IMG/VR virus record: IMGVR_UViG_3300008113_000188
Span: 1 to 33,680 of that record
DNA from: a virus
Direction: 5' to 3' (one strand)
DNA length: 33,680 bases
The notes beneath the pieces are model-generated. The model saw only the letters and a list, made by a program, of their open reading frames with translations. It searched no databases and was not told the DNA's origin. Within the stretch, counting starts at the first letter, position 1, and each line of letters starts with the position of its first letter. Made by a program: the position numbers and the translations under genes. Positions 7,597-15,092 of this stretch are shown here, piece by piece.

Positions 7597-7946
7597 GCAA
7601 TGGTCGGCATCTAATCCTTGATCTCTATGACTGCGATCATGACATCCTGGATGATTACGATGAACTACAGCGTTTGCTAGAAGCTTCGCTTGTTATGGCT
7701 AATGCAACAATTCTTCGTATCTTTGGAGAAAAGTTCCAGCCGCAAGGAGTGACGCTTCTGGCATTACTGGCAGAATCTCACGCATCTATTCATACCTGGC
7801 CCGAGATTGGGTACTGTGCTATCGACTTATATACCTGTGGAGATAAAACACAAACTCATAGAGCTGCTGAATTCTTGAAGAAAAAATTACAAGCAAAAAC
7901 AACAGAGCAAAAAGAGATCGTTCGATCAGTAACTCCGCAAAATTAG
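7593..7946 (+). CDS. speD: S-adenosylmethionine decarboxylase (proenzyme)
   Basis: This 117-residue protein matches short prokaryotic AdoMet decarboxylases. The self-cleavage site is LLAESHASIHTWPE, with Ser62 expected to become the pyruvoyl group, His67 as the processing residue, and Cys82 in DLYTCGD as the proton donor. The enzyme makes decarboxylated SAM, the aminopropyl donor for spermidine. It starts with GTG and overlaps the primase-helicase stop by 4 nt (GTGA), so it is produced together with the replication machinery. speD is a known auxiliary metabolic gene in cyanophages; spermidine may help pack or replicate phage DNA. No spermidine synthase gene is in the window, so a host enzyme would be needed. 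Confidence 0.9.
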   Translation: MSNGRHLILDLYDCDHDILDDYDELQRLLEASLVMANATILRIFGEKFQPQGVTLLALLAESHASIHTWPEIGYCAIDLYTCGDKTQTHRAAEFLKKKLQAKTTEQKEIVRSVTPQN

Positions 7947-7960
7947 GTATACTAAAACGA
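7947..7960 (+). promoter_or_regulatory. GTATACT-AAAACGA promoter-like element before GT4 gene
   Basis: The sequence gtatactaaaacga lies 22 nt (from the final T of TATACT) before the GT4 start at 7976. Almost the same motif stands 21 nt before the dCTP deaminase gene (17738-17753). TATACT fits a -10 box, and no -35 box is visible at either site. The shared downstream AAAACGA and near-identical spacing suggest a phage promoter class or a common leader. Confidence 0.4.
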
Positions 7961-7975
7961 GTCTTTATTAGATAA

Positions 7976-9256
7976 ATGAGTAAGAAGGCCAAGATCCTTT
8001 GGTGTGGTGACATTGTTGCCATGACTGGATTTGCACGTGTAACCGAAAATGTCATCAGCCGTCTGAAAGATGATTTTGACATTGTTGTATTAGGCCATAA
8101 CTGGTGGGGTGACCCATGCCCTCAGCAGAAGGATTTCACCATGTATCCTTCCTCTAATCGATTCCAAACCGCACCATTTGGTGAGCAACGCATTCGTGAA
8201 ATTGTTGAACGTGAAAAACCTGATGTGGTTTTTACGATCAATGATATGTGGATTATTAATGCGCAATACGAACAAATTAAAGATCTGCACCAGCGGGGGG
8301 ACTTTAAATTTGTGGGTTATGCACCCATGGATTCTTATAACTGGATTGGTTGCCTTGCAGATACAGCTAACAACTGGGATGCGGTTCTTTCTTACACGGA
8401 ATTTGGTGCGCACGAATTCCTTGCAGGTGGTATTACAAAACCAATCTCTGTGATTCCGCATGGCGTGACGCCTGGTCAGTTCTATCCCAAGGACAAGTCC
8501 GAATGTCGTAAGAACCTTGGACTGACAGATGACACATTCATTGTGTTTAATGGAAATCGCAATCAATTCCGCAAACGGATTGACATTACTATCACAGCAT
8601 TTGCTCAATTTGCTGTAGATAAACCTGATGCACGCCTTTACCTACACATGGGTATGAAGGACCAGGGCTGGGATGTTATGAATCTTTTTGGTCGGGAAAT
8701 GCGTAAGGTTGGCCTTGATCCCAACGGTCGCATTATCATGACAACACAATCGGATGGACCACCTAACGTCTCAGTTGAGATGCTAAATGACATCTATAAC
8801 GCTGTTGATGTGGGTGTTAATACCTGCAAGGGTGAAGGCTGGGGTCTCGTTAACTTTGAACACGCTGCCGCACGTGTTGCTCAGGTGGTGCCAGACCATA
8901 CGTCCTGTAAGGAAATTTTTGATGGTTATGGCGAGCTGATCCGTTGCGATCACATTGATGTCGACACCAATTACGCACGCGAAATGCCGTGCCCATCTCC
9001 TGAACACCTGGCAGAACTACTGACGAAGCTGTACCACGATCGCAATGAACTAGATCGTGTGGCCCAGAAGTGCTATCAGCGGGCAACCGACGCTGAGTTT
9101 GCATGGGACACAGTTGCGTCTCAGTTTGGTGGCATTTTTGAAGAGGTGCTCTCCCAGGAGCAGACCGTTGTTGCTGCCTTGCCGGAACCAAAACGTACTA
9201 AGAAAACAAAGAAAAACAAAAAGGGAATGGCGCGTGAGCTTGCCGGTGTAAGCTGA
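7976..9256 (+). CDS. Glycosyltransferase family 4-like (GT-B) protein
   Basis: The 426-residue protein has a GT-B fold layout. The N-terminal half has MTGFARVTENVIS near residues 16-28 and SVIPHGVTPGQFYP at 158-171. The donor-binding half has IVFNGNRNQFRKRID at 189-203 and GEGWGLVNFEHAA at 286-298, containing the glutamate that holds the nucleotide-sugar. It would transfer a sugar in the cytoplasm. The C-terminal tail is very lysine-rich (PKRTKKTKKNKKG) and may bind nucleic acid or another acidic partner. It follows speD by 29 nt with its own promoter-like motif and is followed by a strong terminator. Acceptor and sugar are unknown. Confidence 0.85.
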   Translation: MSKKAKILWCGDIVAMTGFARVTENVISRLKDDFDIVVLGHNWWGDPCPQQKDFTMYPSSNRFQTAPFGEQRIREIVEREKPDVVFTINDMWIINAQYEQIKDLHQRGDFKFVGYAPMDSYNWIGCLADTANNWDAVLSYTEFGAHEFLAGGITKPISVIPHGVTPGQFYPKDKSECRKNLGLTDDTFIVFNGNRNQFRKRIDITITAFAQFAVDKPDARLYLHMGMKDQGWDVMNLFGREMRKVGLDPNGRIIMTTQSDGPPNVSVEMLNDIYNAVDVGVNTCKGEGWGLVNFEHAAARVAQVVPDHTSCKEIFDGYGELIRCDHIDVDTNYAREMPCPSPEHLAELLTKLYHDRNELDRVAQKCYQRATDAEFAWDTVASQFGGIFEEVLSQEQTVVAALPEPKRTKKTKKNKKGMARELAGVS

Positions 9257-9273
9257 TCGGGTGGAATATCTTC

Positions 9274-9302
9274 AGCCCCTGCTCCGGCGGGGGCTTTTTT
9301 GT
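9274..9302 (+). terminator. Rho-independent terminator after the GT4 gene
   Basis: A GC-rich stem (agcccctgc with gcgggggct, one T.G pair) closes on a TCCG loop of the stable UNCG type. It is followed by six thymines at 9295-9300. It lies 18 nt after the GT4 stop and should end the 3278-9256 transcript. Confidence 0.85.
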
Positions 9303-9311
9303 TGGCTATTT

Positions 9312-9340
9312 CCCCCCCTGGCTGCCGCCACCGGGAGGGG
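9312..9340. repeat. GC-rich imperfect hairpin next to the terminator
   Basis: A run of seven cytosines plus TGG at 9312-9321 can pair with ccgggagggg at 9331-9340 with two mismatches. It sits between the terminator and the long inverted repeat, so this non-coding stretch is unusually structured. It has no T tail and is unlikely to be a second terminator. Confidence 0.35.
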
Positions 9341-9352
9341 TGTGTGCAGAAA

Positions 9353-9567
9353 ATTCGCAAGGATAGGTCAATTATCCCTAATGTTGGTGCGGATTACACT
9401 TTGGAGTAAAAGTGTATGAAATTGCTTCAGAACGATAGCTTGAGTCTCAGGTTGAGATTACTGATCTCAGGTTGATCTCATTTGAGAATTACTGACAAAA
9501 CAATACACTTTTACCTTGAAGTGTAATTCGGAGCAACCTTAAGTAGAATTAATACATCCTTGCGAAT
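9353..9567. repeat. 65-nt collinear imperfect inverted repeat flanking an 85-nt core
   Basis: Left arm 9353-9417 and right arm 9503-9567 are inverted copies with no insertions or deletions. By hand I count about 51 of 65 positions matching. The perfect blocks are attcgcaaggat (9353-9364 with 9556-9567), attacactt (9393-9401 with 9519-9527) and gtaaaagtgtat (9406-9417 with 9503-9514). The 85-nt core holds short direct repeats. No gene fits in 9257-9637. It could be a replication origin, a MITE-like element, or the template of a long structured RNA. No target-site duplication is evident. Confidence 0.7.
9445..9495. repeat. Iteron-like direct repeats in the core of the inverted repeat
   Basis: tctcaggttga occurs at 9445-9455 and again at 9465-9475, exactly 20 bp apart. 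Each copy is followed by a variant of gagattactga (9454-9464 and about 9484-9495). The 20-bp spacing, about two helical turns, resembles iterons for a replication initiator or paired operator sites. Confidence 0.5.
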
Positions 9568-9637
9568 ATTACGCACTCTTGCTTCCCTGCCCCAGGGGCC
9601 ATCCCCCTTGGTACTGTTCAGTCAGTCGTTATCGCAC

Positions 9638-10015
9638 ATGGAACAGACGTATCGGGAGCTGCTACCGCTCTGGCACCTACAGGAGAAGATTGCGTTATCA
9701 GACCGGTATCCCAGTGGTTTGGAGTGGGTGGAGAGCAATGGCTGGCATCAGGCGGGTGAGATGGCTGGCAAGTACAACAAGCACACTGGTTACTACGCCG
9801 TACACCTGGGGGGAGCACCGTATGTCGCACACCGTTTGGTGTACTACCTGCGTACTGGCGAGGATCCAGGGTCTGCAGATGTGAGACACACCCAAGACAA
9901 CAGAGAGAAAGACAACCGTAAAGAGCTAGTGCTGTACAAACGCAAACCGCCCAAACTCAACAAACGTCTCTATGTCAAAAGCGGTTTGTATTCCAAAAAA
10001 CTCGATTGCAATTAA
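9638..10015 (+). CDS. HNH-type endonuclease (homing-like), 125 aa
   Basis: The core matches phage HNH homing nucleases: an AP2-like strand region (YNKHTGYYAVHLGGAPYVAHRLVYYLRTGE, residues about 46-75 with H65) followed by RHTQDNREKDNRKEL carrying H84, N88 and N93. The first acidic residue of the usual DHxDG motif appears as arginine, so activity is uncertain. An in-frame TTG at 9560 would add 26 residues and start inside the inverted repeat, but the ATG at 9638 is preferred. It is followed 2 nt later by a second nuclease-like gene. Such genes are often selfish elements inserted between phage genes. Confidence 0.65.
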   Translation: MEQTYRELLPLWHLQEKIALSDRYPSGLEWVESNGWHQAGEMAGKYNKHTGYYAVHLGGAPYVAHRLVYYLRTGEDPGSADVRHTQDNREKDNRKELVLYKRKPPKLNKRLYVKSGLYSKKLDCN

Positions 10016-10017
10016 CC

Positions 10018-10767
10018 ATGGCCAACCTTCCCAAGAAAGCAATTCAAGCTCTTCAGACATTGCCTGGATTTACTTGGATTCCTGATATTGACCGTTTATC
10101 AGAAAAACAACTAAATGAAATTGGTTATTACAACGGTTTCCCTTGTGCACACGACCATGTCATTCGCGACAAGCAGTTGCATTGGTGCTACCACTGTGCA
10201 TTAAAGATTCGAGACAATATCTGTGGTTTTGACATCAACTACATGAACAGTAACTACAAGCACAAATATGCAGATATCTGGAACCAAGTACCGGTAGGTC
10301 ACTTGGAAGATTGTTGGGATGCGCCGTCTTTAACAAAGAAGCGGTTGTGCATGCCATCATATCGTTCTGATTATGCCACTCAAAATTCTTCCAATGTTAC
10401 TGTGCACAAAATCATTTACCAATGCGCGTGGGGAGATATCGGTTCAATGTTTGTGACTAGGGTATGTGGCAATAAAAATTGTTTAAATCCACTGCATTTA
10501 ATCTCTAGCTGGAACCGTACATTCCCTCCTGGTTTAATTAGTCCATTTGAATATGAATTCAAACCAGAAAAGTTAATGCAGTTTGCCAGGATGAAAGAAG
10601 ACAGAAAACTAAAAGTACTAAGAGAACAGAAATATAAACAGACGATTCAACATCCTTTAGTGCATCGGAATTGTCCCGATTATGATGATGAGTACAGGCA
10701 GTATTACAAGATAGAATGTCCAGAAATCAAACCAGCCAACCCCAACGAACTCAAAACAATCCTTTAG
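10018..10767 (+). CDS. Zinc-binding HNH endonuclease-like protein
   Basis: The 249-residue protein has two metal-type clusters. The first is FPCAHDHV...WCYHC near residues 42-60 (C43, C57, C60). The second is VHKIIYQCAWGD...VCGNKNCLNPLHLI at 129-162, which matches the zinc-bound His-Me/HNH finger of phage homing endonucleases (H130, C150, C155, N157, H160). The rest is basic and may contact DNA. The ATG at 10018 follows the upstream stop by 2 nt. The last 52 nt overlap the next gene in another frame. It could be a free-standing homing nuclease or a structure-specific one; the target is unknown. Confidence 0.6.
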   Translation: MANLPKKAIQALQTLPGFTWIPDIDRLSEKQLNEIGYYNGFPCAHDHVIRDKQLHWCYHCALKIRDNICGFDINYMNSNYKHKYADIWNQVPVGHLEDCWDAPSLTKKRLCMPSYRSDYATQNSSNVTVHKIIYQCAWGDIGSMFVTRVCGNKNCLNPLHLISSWNRTFPPGLISPFEYEFKPEKLMQFARMKEDRKLKVLREQKYKQTIQHPLVHRNCPDYDDEYRQYYKIECPEIKPANPNELKTIL

Positions 10768-11624
10768 TTCTTGGTACGTTTAGTTCAACGGCTTTGCGTT
10801 ATTTACACGGAAGCCTTGGTCCTAAGCACCAGGTTATTGGTCGTGCTGATACACGTACGCAATCTAATGGTGGCTTTGGTGGCGGCACATATAACCATTG
10901 GTTTCAAATTAATTTAGCAAGGCCCGGTTGGATTATTGTCACCAAGGGTCCGCCAAGACCCAAATATATTCAAGTCTCAACTTATGAATTAGATAAAACA
11001 CCTATCCAAGGTGAATCAATTTTTGATGCTGATTCTGTTACAACAAATGGAGAAGTGTACATCCCGTATTTAAATACGATGATGAGCGCTCAGTCTGATT
11101 TATACAATAGTTTTTCACGGTTACGGTTAGACCGTGGTGACGAACGATACTACCCTCTTGGTGTAGGCAGCTATCTGCTTTGTGTATCTACAACACGCAA
11201 TGAACCTTTAGATTACGGAATTGGTGTTGTTATTGAATTTACGACTACGGAAGGTTTCTTTGAGCTAGAAGATTCAGACGGTAGTTTTGTACTACAAGAA
11301 ACAGATAATACAACCGAAAGTATTGTTAGTCCTGTAACCGTTAATACGACAATTCCTTTCCCCGGAGCATTTACCCAGTCACTATGCGCAATCAACCCTG
11401 GGGTTACCTTGACTGTTGCCGATAATGCTACTTGGTTGATTGGCACAGCAATTAATACTGTTGACTACGATGATTATCGGTTTATCCTGGAGCCAGGAGA
11501 CGACACGTACTTTGACACCATCCACGATCATTCTTTGTCAGAATGGCGTCGTGCATGGGAGGAATCACATCAAGATACTGATGTATTCCCAGAAATTTTT
11601 GTTCCTTTAACCAATAGATCATGA
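10716..11624 (+). CDS. Hypothetical beta-rich protein, likely virion-associated
   Basis: A 302-residue protein rich in Gly, Thr, Ser and Tyr, with many short beta strands (for example GGGTYNHWFQINLARPGWIIV and YPLGVGSYLLCVSTT). It has no signal peptide or membrane segment. Composition resembles phage tail or appendage proteins, but I recognise no domain, and mass-spectrometric evidence would be needed to call it structural. It begins inside the nuclease gene with a 52-nt overlap and shares its TGA with the ATG of the next gene (ATGA). The tight overlap implies co-translation. Confidence 0.6.
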   Translation: MSRNQTSQPQRTQNNPLVLGTFSSTALRYLHGSLGPKHQVIGRADTRTQSNGGFGGGTYNHWFQINLARPGWIIVTKGPPRPKYIQVSTYELDKTPIQGESIFDADSVTTNGEVYIPYLNTMMSAQSDLYNSFSRLRLDRGDERYYPLGVGSYLLCVSTTRNEPLDYGIGVVIEFTTTEGFFELEDSDGSFVLQETDNTTESIVSPVTVNTTIPFPGAFTQSLCAINPGVTLTVADNATWLIGTAINTVDYDDYRFILEPGDDTYFDTIHDHSLSEWRRAWEESHQDTDVFPEIFVPLTNRS

Positions 11625-11737
11625 TTAAATTTTTCTTACGTTTCTTCCGAAAGAAAACAAAAACTACGGTCCATGACTGGCATCAATATTGTTCTGACCA
11701 TCCTTATGATGCAGCTTGCCGCATCTATGATGTTTAA
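11621..11737 (+). CDS. Small basic protein, 38 aa
   Basis: The frame starts with an ATG overlapping the upstream stop by 4 nt. It encodes MIKFFLRFFRKKTKTTVHDW and then a polar tail with two cysteines (YCSDHPYDAACRIYDV). The N-terminal FF/RKK amphipathic stretch followed by a conserved-looking HDWxxYC...DHP motif suggests a real small protein. The coupling supports this. Function is unknown. Confidence 0.6.
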   Translation: MIKFFLRFFRKKTKTTVHDWHQYCSDHPYDAACRIYDV

Positions 11738-11779
11738 CTAAGTATTACAACTTTAGAATAATAGAAACAGGAAATAACC

Positions 11780-11944
11780 ATGTCTCACCTCAACCAGTAT
11801 TTAGAAGTTGCACTTGCTGTTCACGCGGCATGTTCTGCAATTTGCGCATTAACCCCGACTCCTAAAGATGATCGGATTGTGCGTAAAGCTTATCGTCTTA
11901 TTGAAATCGGTGGTTTGTTAATTGGTCGAGCCAAGCAACGTTGA
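11780..11944 (+). CDS. Small hypothetical protein, 54 aa
   Basis: An AGGA sequence 8 nt before the ATG supports this start. The protein has one mildly hydrophobic helix (EVALAVHAACSAICAL), a TPTPKDDRIV turn, and a second helix (AYRLIEIGGLLIGRAKQ). It may be a peripheral membrane or dimeric helical-hairpin protein; a holin-like role was considered because an endolysin lies close by, but the hydrophobic segments are short. The stop is immediately followed by the end of a convergent gene at 11945. Confidence 0.6.
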   Translation: MSHLNQYLEVALAVHAACSAICALTPTPKDDRIVRKAYRLIEIGGLLIGRAKQR

Positions 11945-12106
11945 TTAGTCAGGCAACGCCTGAAACCAAAACGTTGTGCCACCCCGTTCTTCAACCCAAT
12001 CTCTTGTTGCGTAAGCCTCTTCTTTACTGAGGGTTACGCATTTTTTTTCGTCACCAATTTCCCAACAGATATTTACCCTGATGCAGGGCTCTTTATATTT
12101 CTTCAT
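11945..12106 (-). CDS. Small hypothetical protein, 53 aa
   Basis: The ATG at 12106 gives MKKYKEPCIRVNICWEIGDE and so on, beginning 4 nt after the endolysin stop. An AAAGA precedes it. A longer frame reaching 12181 would overlap the endolysin by 71 nt and has no natural start context. The sequence reads as a small beta-beta-alpha protein (KKCVTLSKEEAYATRDWVEERGG). It is probably expressed with the endolysin; function is unknown. Confidence 0.55.
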   Translation of the reverse strand: MKKYKEPCIRVNICWEIGDEKKCVTLSKEEAYATRDWVEERGGTTFWFQALPD

Positions 12107-12110
12107 TTCT

Positions 12111-13142
12111 TTAGTAATCCCACCTGACTTTGGGTTTGCCTTGCCTGATACCGACATGAACGAATCCTTTTGGCGCACCATAGCCTAGGCTGTATGGCCA
12201 GTTGCGATCGCACCAGTCCTGCAGACTCCATACACTGACACCTTCAATGTAAAAGTCAACTGCGCCAACATCCGGCGCTGAGTATAAATGCTCAGAGTTT
12301 GATGCACCTCCTACGGATTTATTAACGGCAGGTGGTCGATTACCACTGGTAATGATCAATGGTTTATTACCGAACTGTGTCCTTGCTTTTTCAAGAAACT
12401 GACAAAGTTCTAATGCTGTTTCGCATTGATATTGTTTATTGAAACGACGATTTTCTTGGTTTAATGTCAATTCACCGTATGTAATGTGTGGTGTAATCTT
12501 GTATGTGAATGGGCTCCAGGGGTTGAATTCTTTTGTTGGTGTTGGTGCTGGTGTTGGCGTGGGCTTTGGTGGTTCTGTTTTTTTCTCAGGACCAAGCTGA
12601 CGGTCCATGATCTGCATAAGCTTATTAGCGTATGTAGGGTCAGTTGCGTAACCTTCTTTGACTAATAATTGTGCGCACTCATTGCGATTAGTAGCACGAT
12701 TAACACCTTTGAATTGACCAAAATCTTTGTACCACCGATCAGCTAAATAAGAGGTACATGTAAGCAGATCAGGGAAATCAATAAAACCAGCTTTAATTGT
12801 GATCCATTGACCGTTGATAAATTCTTGCGTGTTGACGTTACTGCCAGATCCTTTCAGGCCATAAAAATTGTTTTTACCTGAGGTGTGTTTTCCCCAACCA
12901 GACTCTAATGCCCATTGAGCGCAAACAACTTCTGGGAATTTGGCACCAGCATCTTTTGCTGCTGTGTAAATACCATCCCAATCGTTGTTATATTTTTCAG
13001 TTGACTTAGGTGCATTGCGATATTTGACAGCAAAAGACTCCAGGGTCTCAGAAGAAATCTGAGCCTGGAGCCATTCCCATGCATCAATCTGATGTGATTG
13101 TTCTTTGAAGTAACGTGCTGCTTCAACAAGTTTTATGGACAT
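12111..13142 (-). CDS. Two-domain endolysin: GH73 glucosaminidase + M15 peptidase
   Basis: Residues about 35-185 match N-acetylglucosaminidases of GH73, with the catalytic Glu80 in CAQWALESGWGKH and the conserved NNFYGLKG and DFPDLLTCTSYLADRWY segments. A proline-threonine linker (188-205) joins a peptidase M15-type domain (about 210-343), with SGNRPP, SEHLYSAPDVGAVDF (H285, D296) and FVHVGI (H329) as zinc ligands. One enzyme can thus cut both the glycan strands and the peptide stems. There is no signal peptide, so it would need a holin or act from the virion. It could instead be a virion-associated lysin, since fibre genes lie upstream on the same strand. Confidence 0.85.
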   Translation of the reverse strand: MSIKLVEAARYFKEQSHQIDAWEWLQAQISSETLESFAVKYRNAPKSTEKYNNDWDGIYTAAKDAGAKFPEVVCAQWALESGWGKHTSGKNNFYGLKGSGSNVNTQEFINGQWITIKAGFIDFPDLLTCTSYLADRWYKDFGQFKGVNRATNRNECAQLLVKEGYATDPTYANKLMQIMDRQLGPEKKTEPPKPTPTPAPTPTKEFNPWSPFTYKITPHITYGELTLNQENRRFNKQYQCETALELCQFLEKARTQFGNKPLIITSGNRPPAVNKSVGGASNSEHLYSAPDVGAVDFYIEGVSVWSLQDWCDRNWPYSLGYGAPKGFVHVGIRQGKPKVRWDY

Positions 13143-13146
13143 CGAC

Positions 13147-13169
13147 CTAGAGCTTTTTATTAACTCTAG
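13147..13169 (-). repeat. Short inverted repeat before the endolysin start
   Basis: ctagag at 13147-13152 and ctctag at 13164-13169 are perfect inverted copies around an AT-rich 11-nt loop, only 4 nt before the endolysin ATG. No strong ribosome-binding site is visible there, so the hairpin could influence translation. It is short and may be chance. Confidence 0.3.
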
Positions 13170-13184
13170 ATTAGGTGTACCAAA

Positions 13185-13361
13185 TTACTCAACAAGTTCA
13201 GTCTTTACTGTCTCAATAGGTTCTTCTGGACCAAACTCAATAGTTTCAATAAGTTGACCAATCAAGTTACCAGCAAAAGAAATTAAATTTCCATCGCCAG
13301 TAGCACGTGCAGAACCAAATGAATTGATAGCAGAAATAAGTTCGGACTTTTTGCAGGTCAT
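13185..13361 (-). CDS. Small hypothetical protein, 58 aa
   Basis: The ATG at 13361 is chosen; the only longer start is a TTG 9 nt upstream. The protein (MTCKKSELISAINSFGSARA, then GDGNLISFAGNLIGQLIETIEF and an acidic tail) is a two-helix amphipathic protein with an acidic C-terminus. It resembles small conserved cyanophage proteins of unknown role. It sits between the fibre gene and the endolysin on the same strand. Confidence 0.6.
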   Translation of the reverse strand: MTCKKSELISAINSFGSARATGDGNLISFAGNLIGQLIETIEFGPEEPIETVKTELVE

Positions 13362-13436
13362 TTTAAACAAGTAGTTTTACAGATACTATAGCCAAAGGAC
13401 ATCAACCGCTGATGTTGGTTTTGATTTTTACCAAGA

Positions 13437-15056
13437 TTAAGCAGTCTCAAGCACCGAAAGCCTGTCCTCAAGGTCTTTGATCCGATTTTCTTGGCGTTGA
13501 ACAACGCTAAGCAAAAGGACTGTCAGGCGGTCATAAGCCACGCCGTTTGGCACTTTCTGGGCACCCTGTTTAAGACGGCGCTCTTGTTTGGTGATTTTTT
13601 CGGTCTCTTGTCCTGACTCACGGCGAGGGTCATTAGGTTGTAGTTCAACTGTTTCTTTGACATTAACCAGTTCATAAGCATCATCTTGATAACCATAATG
13701 AACAAGGCGTGGTTCAATTGCTGCCACCTCTTCTGCGATTAAACCGAACCAAGACCAATCTGAGCGATCTGTTTCGCATTTTGACCTGTACCAAACAGTG
13801 CGAAATTGATGGATATTGTCTGCAAGTGCATAATCTAGATCTTCAACATCTTTTTTGTAAACGATAGAAGAAGTAGATATATAAAGTCTGTTTGAATCTG
13901 CACTGTCTAAGAAAGCGTTGGCTCCTGATGCTGATGCAGTGATATTGGGGTACTGATTAGATGCACCAGCAAACCAATTTTTTGCGCTGCTCCATTCTTG
14001 TCTAATGCCCCAGTTGTTTGTAATTGTTAAGCCGGTGGAAGACGTTGGAGCAATAAGGCGCAAACCATAGAGGTTTGTGATTGTCGCATTTAGTGTTCCC
14101 GTTGTTCCAACGACACCCCATGATGAAGAAGTGCTAAAAAACGCGTGATTAGTTATGTTTACTGTCTTTGTTCCGGCGCTAGTGTTAAGAACACTTAGAT
14201 TACTTACATTATTTAGAGAGTTAGTTACATTGATAGTGCTTGTACCTACTGGTGTATATCTAACTTCTCTGCGACCTTCAAGATTCGCTATAGTTTGGGT
14301 TCCGCCATCAGGAGGAGCTAAGTTAATATATTCTGCTTGCAAATAAGAAGAAGTGCGGCCATTTGCGTTGATACCTGCGTAAACAAAAGTATCTTCTATT
14401 CCAACGTATTGCTTGCACGTATTTGCGTCACTCCAAAAGAACGTCTGCTTAAAGCCCCCAAAATTAAGCCTTTCAATGTCCTGCGTATTGCCAGTAGATT
14501 TTGATAGTTCGTTCCATATTCCATAGACAAAGCTAAAGCCCCCTGGGGTTACGGAATTTATCGTTTGAGCAGTGTCAAAGTCTATTTTTTGTTTAAATCC
14601 AAGCGTTATATTAAAGCCGGACGTGGTTGGGTAAGTTTTTGTGGAGGTGTTGTATATAAGAACACCAGTGTCTGCTACTGTTGTAGTAAATGTGGTTGGT
14701 GTTTTAACTTGAAGAGGTGCATTTCCAGATGCACTAGGAGTACCGACTAAAAGCAATCCGCTACCGTCAATGCGGGTTACTTCGCTGTTATTAATATTTA
14801 CAACAAGAGGCGCAGTAGCTGCGGGGGAATTAGCTGTTACAATACCGCCGGTAATAGTTGCACCTGATATTGTTTGTCCTTGAATGGTTACACCTGATAT
14901 TGTTTGTCCTTGGATTGTATTACCAGAAACAGTACCAGTTACTGTAACATTTCCGCTAAATGTAGGATTTTGTATTAAACCAGAAAGTGTGACGCTTTTA
15001 TCAACGTTATTATCAGTAAAAGTAACTGTATCTATTTTGATAGTTCCGTACGGCAT
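13437..15056 (-). CDS. Tail fibre protein with C-terminal S74 intramolecular chaperone
   Basis: A 539-residue fibre. Residues about 40-80 carry hexapeptide-like beta repeats (IQGQTISGVTIQGQTISGAT) that suggest a trimeric beta-helix stalk. The middle is Ser/Thr/Asn-rich and beta-stranded. The last 144 residues match the endosialidase-type chaperone (Peptidase_S74): TSSIVYKKDVEDL with the self-cleaving serine, WSWFGLIAEEVAAIEP, and a C-terminal coiled coil (VVQRQENRIKDLEDRLSVLE). The chaperone assembles the trimer and is then cut off. The fibre probably binds the host surface. The stalk repeat is also a direct repeat in DNA near 14867-14916. Confidence 0.85.
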   Translation of the reverse strand: MPYGTIKIDTVTFTDNNVDKSVTLSGLIQNPTFSGNVTVTGTVSGNTIQGQTISGVTIQGQTISGATITGGIVTANSPAATAPLVVNINNSEVTRIDGSGLLLVGTPSASGNAPLQVKTPTTFTTTVADTGVLIYNTSTKTYPTTSGFNITLGFKQKIDFDTAQTINSVTPGGFSFVYGIWNELSKSTGNTQDIERLNFGGFKQTFFWSDANTCKQYVGIEDTFVYAGINANGRTSSYLQAEYINLAPPDGGTQTIANLEGRREVRYTPVGTSTINVTNSLNNVSNLSVLNTSAGTKTVNITNHAFFSTSSSWGVVGTTGTLNATITNLYGLRLIAPTSSTGLTITNNWGIRQEWSSAKNWFAGASNQYPNITASASGANAFLDSADSNRLYISTSSIVYKKDVEDLDYALADNIHQFRTVWYRSKCETDRSDWSWFGLIAEEVAAIEPRLVHYGYQDDAYELVNVKETVELQPNDPRRESGQETEKITKQERRLKQGAQKVPNGVAYDRLTVLLLSVVQRQENRIKDLEDRLSVLETA

Positions 15057-15092
15057 TTTCTTGTTTCTTTTTGTTTATTTTAACCGAAAAAA

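Noticed and set aside
11780-11944. Holin next to the endolysin
   Set aside because: The hydrophobic stretches are short and contain charged or polar residues, and the gene is on the opposite strand to the endolysin.
13390-13425. Possible terminator (acatca...tgatgt) after the fibre gene
   Set aside because: The stem is only 6 bp and the T-rich tail is on the strand opposite to the fibre transcript, so it does not fit as its terminator.
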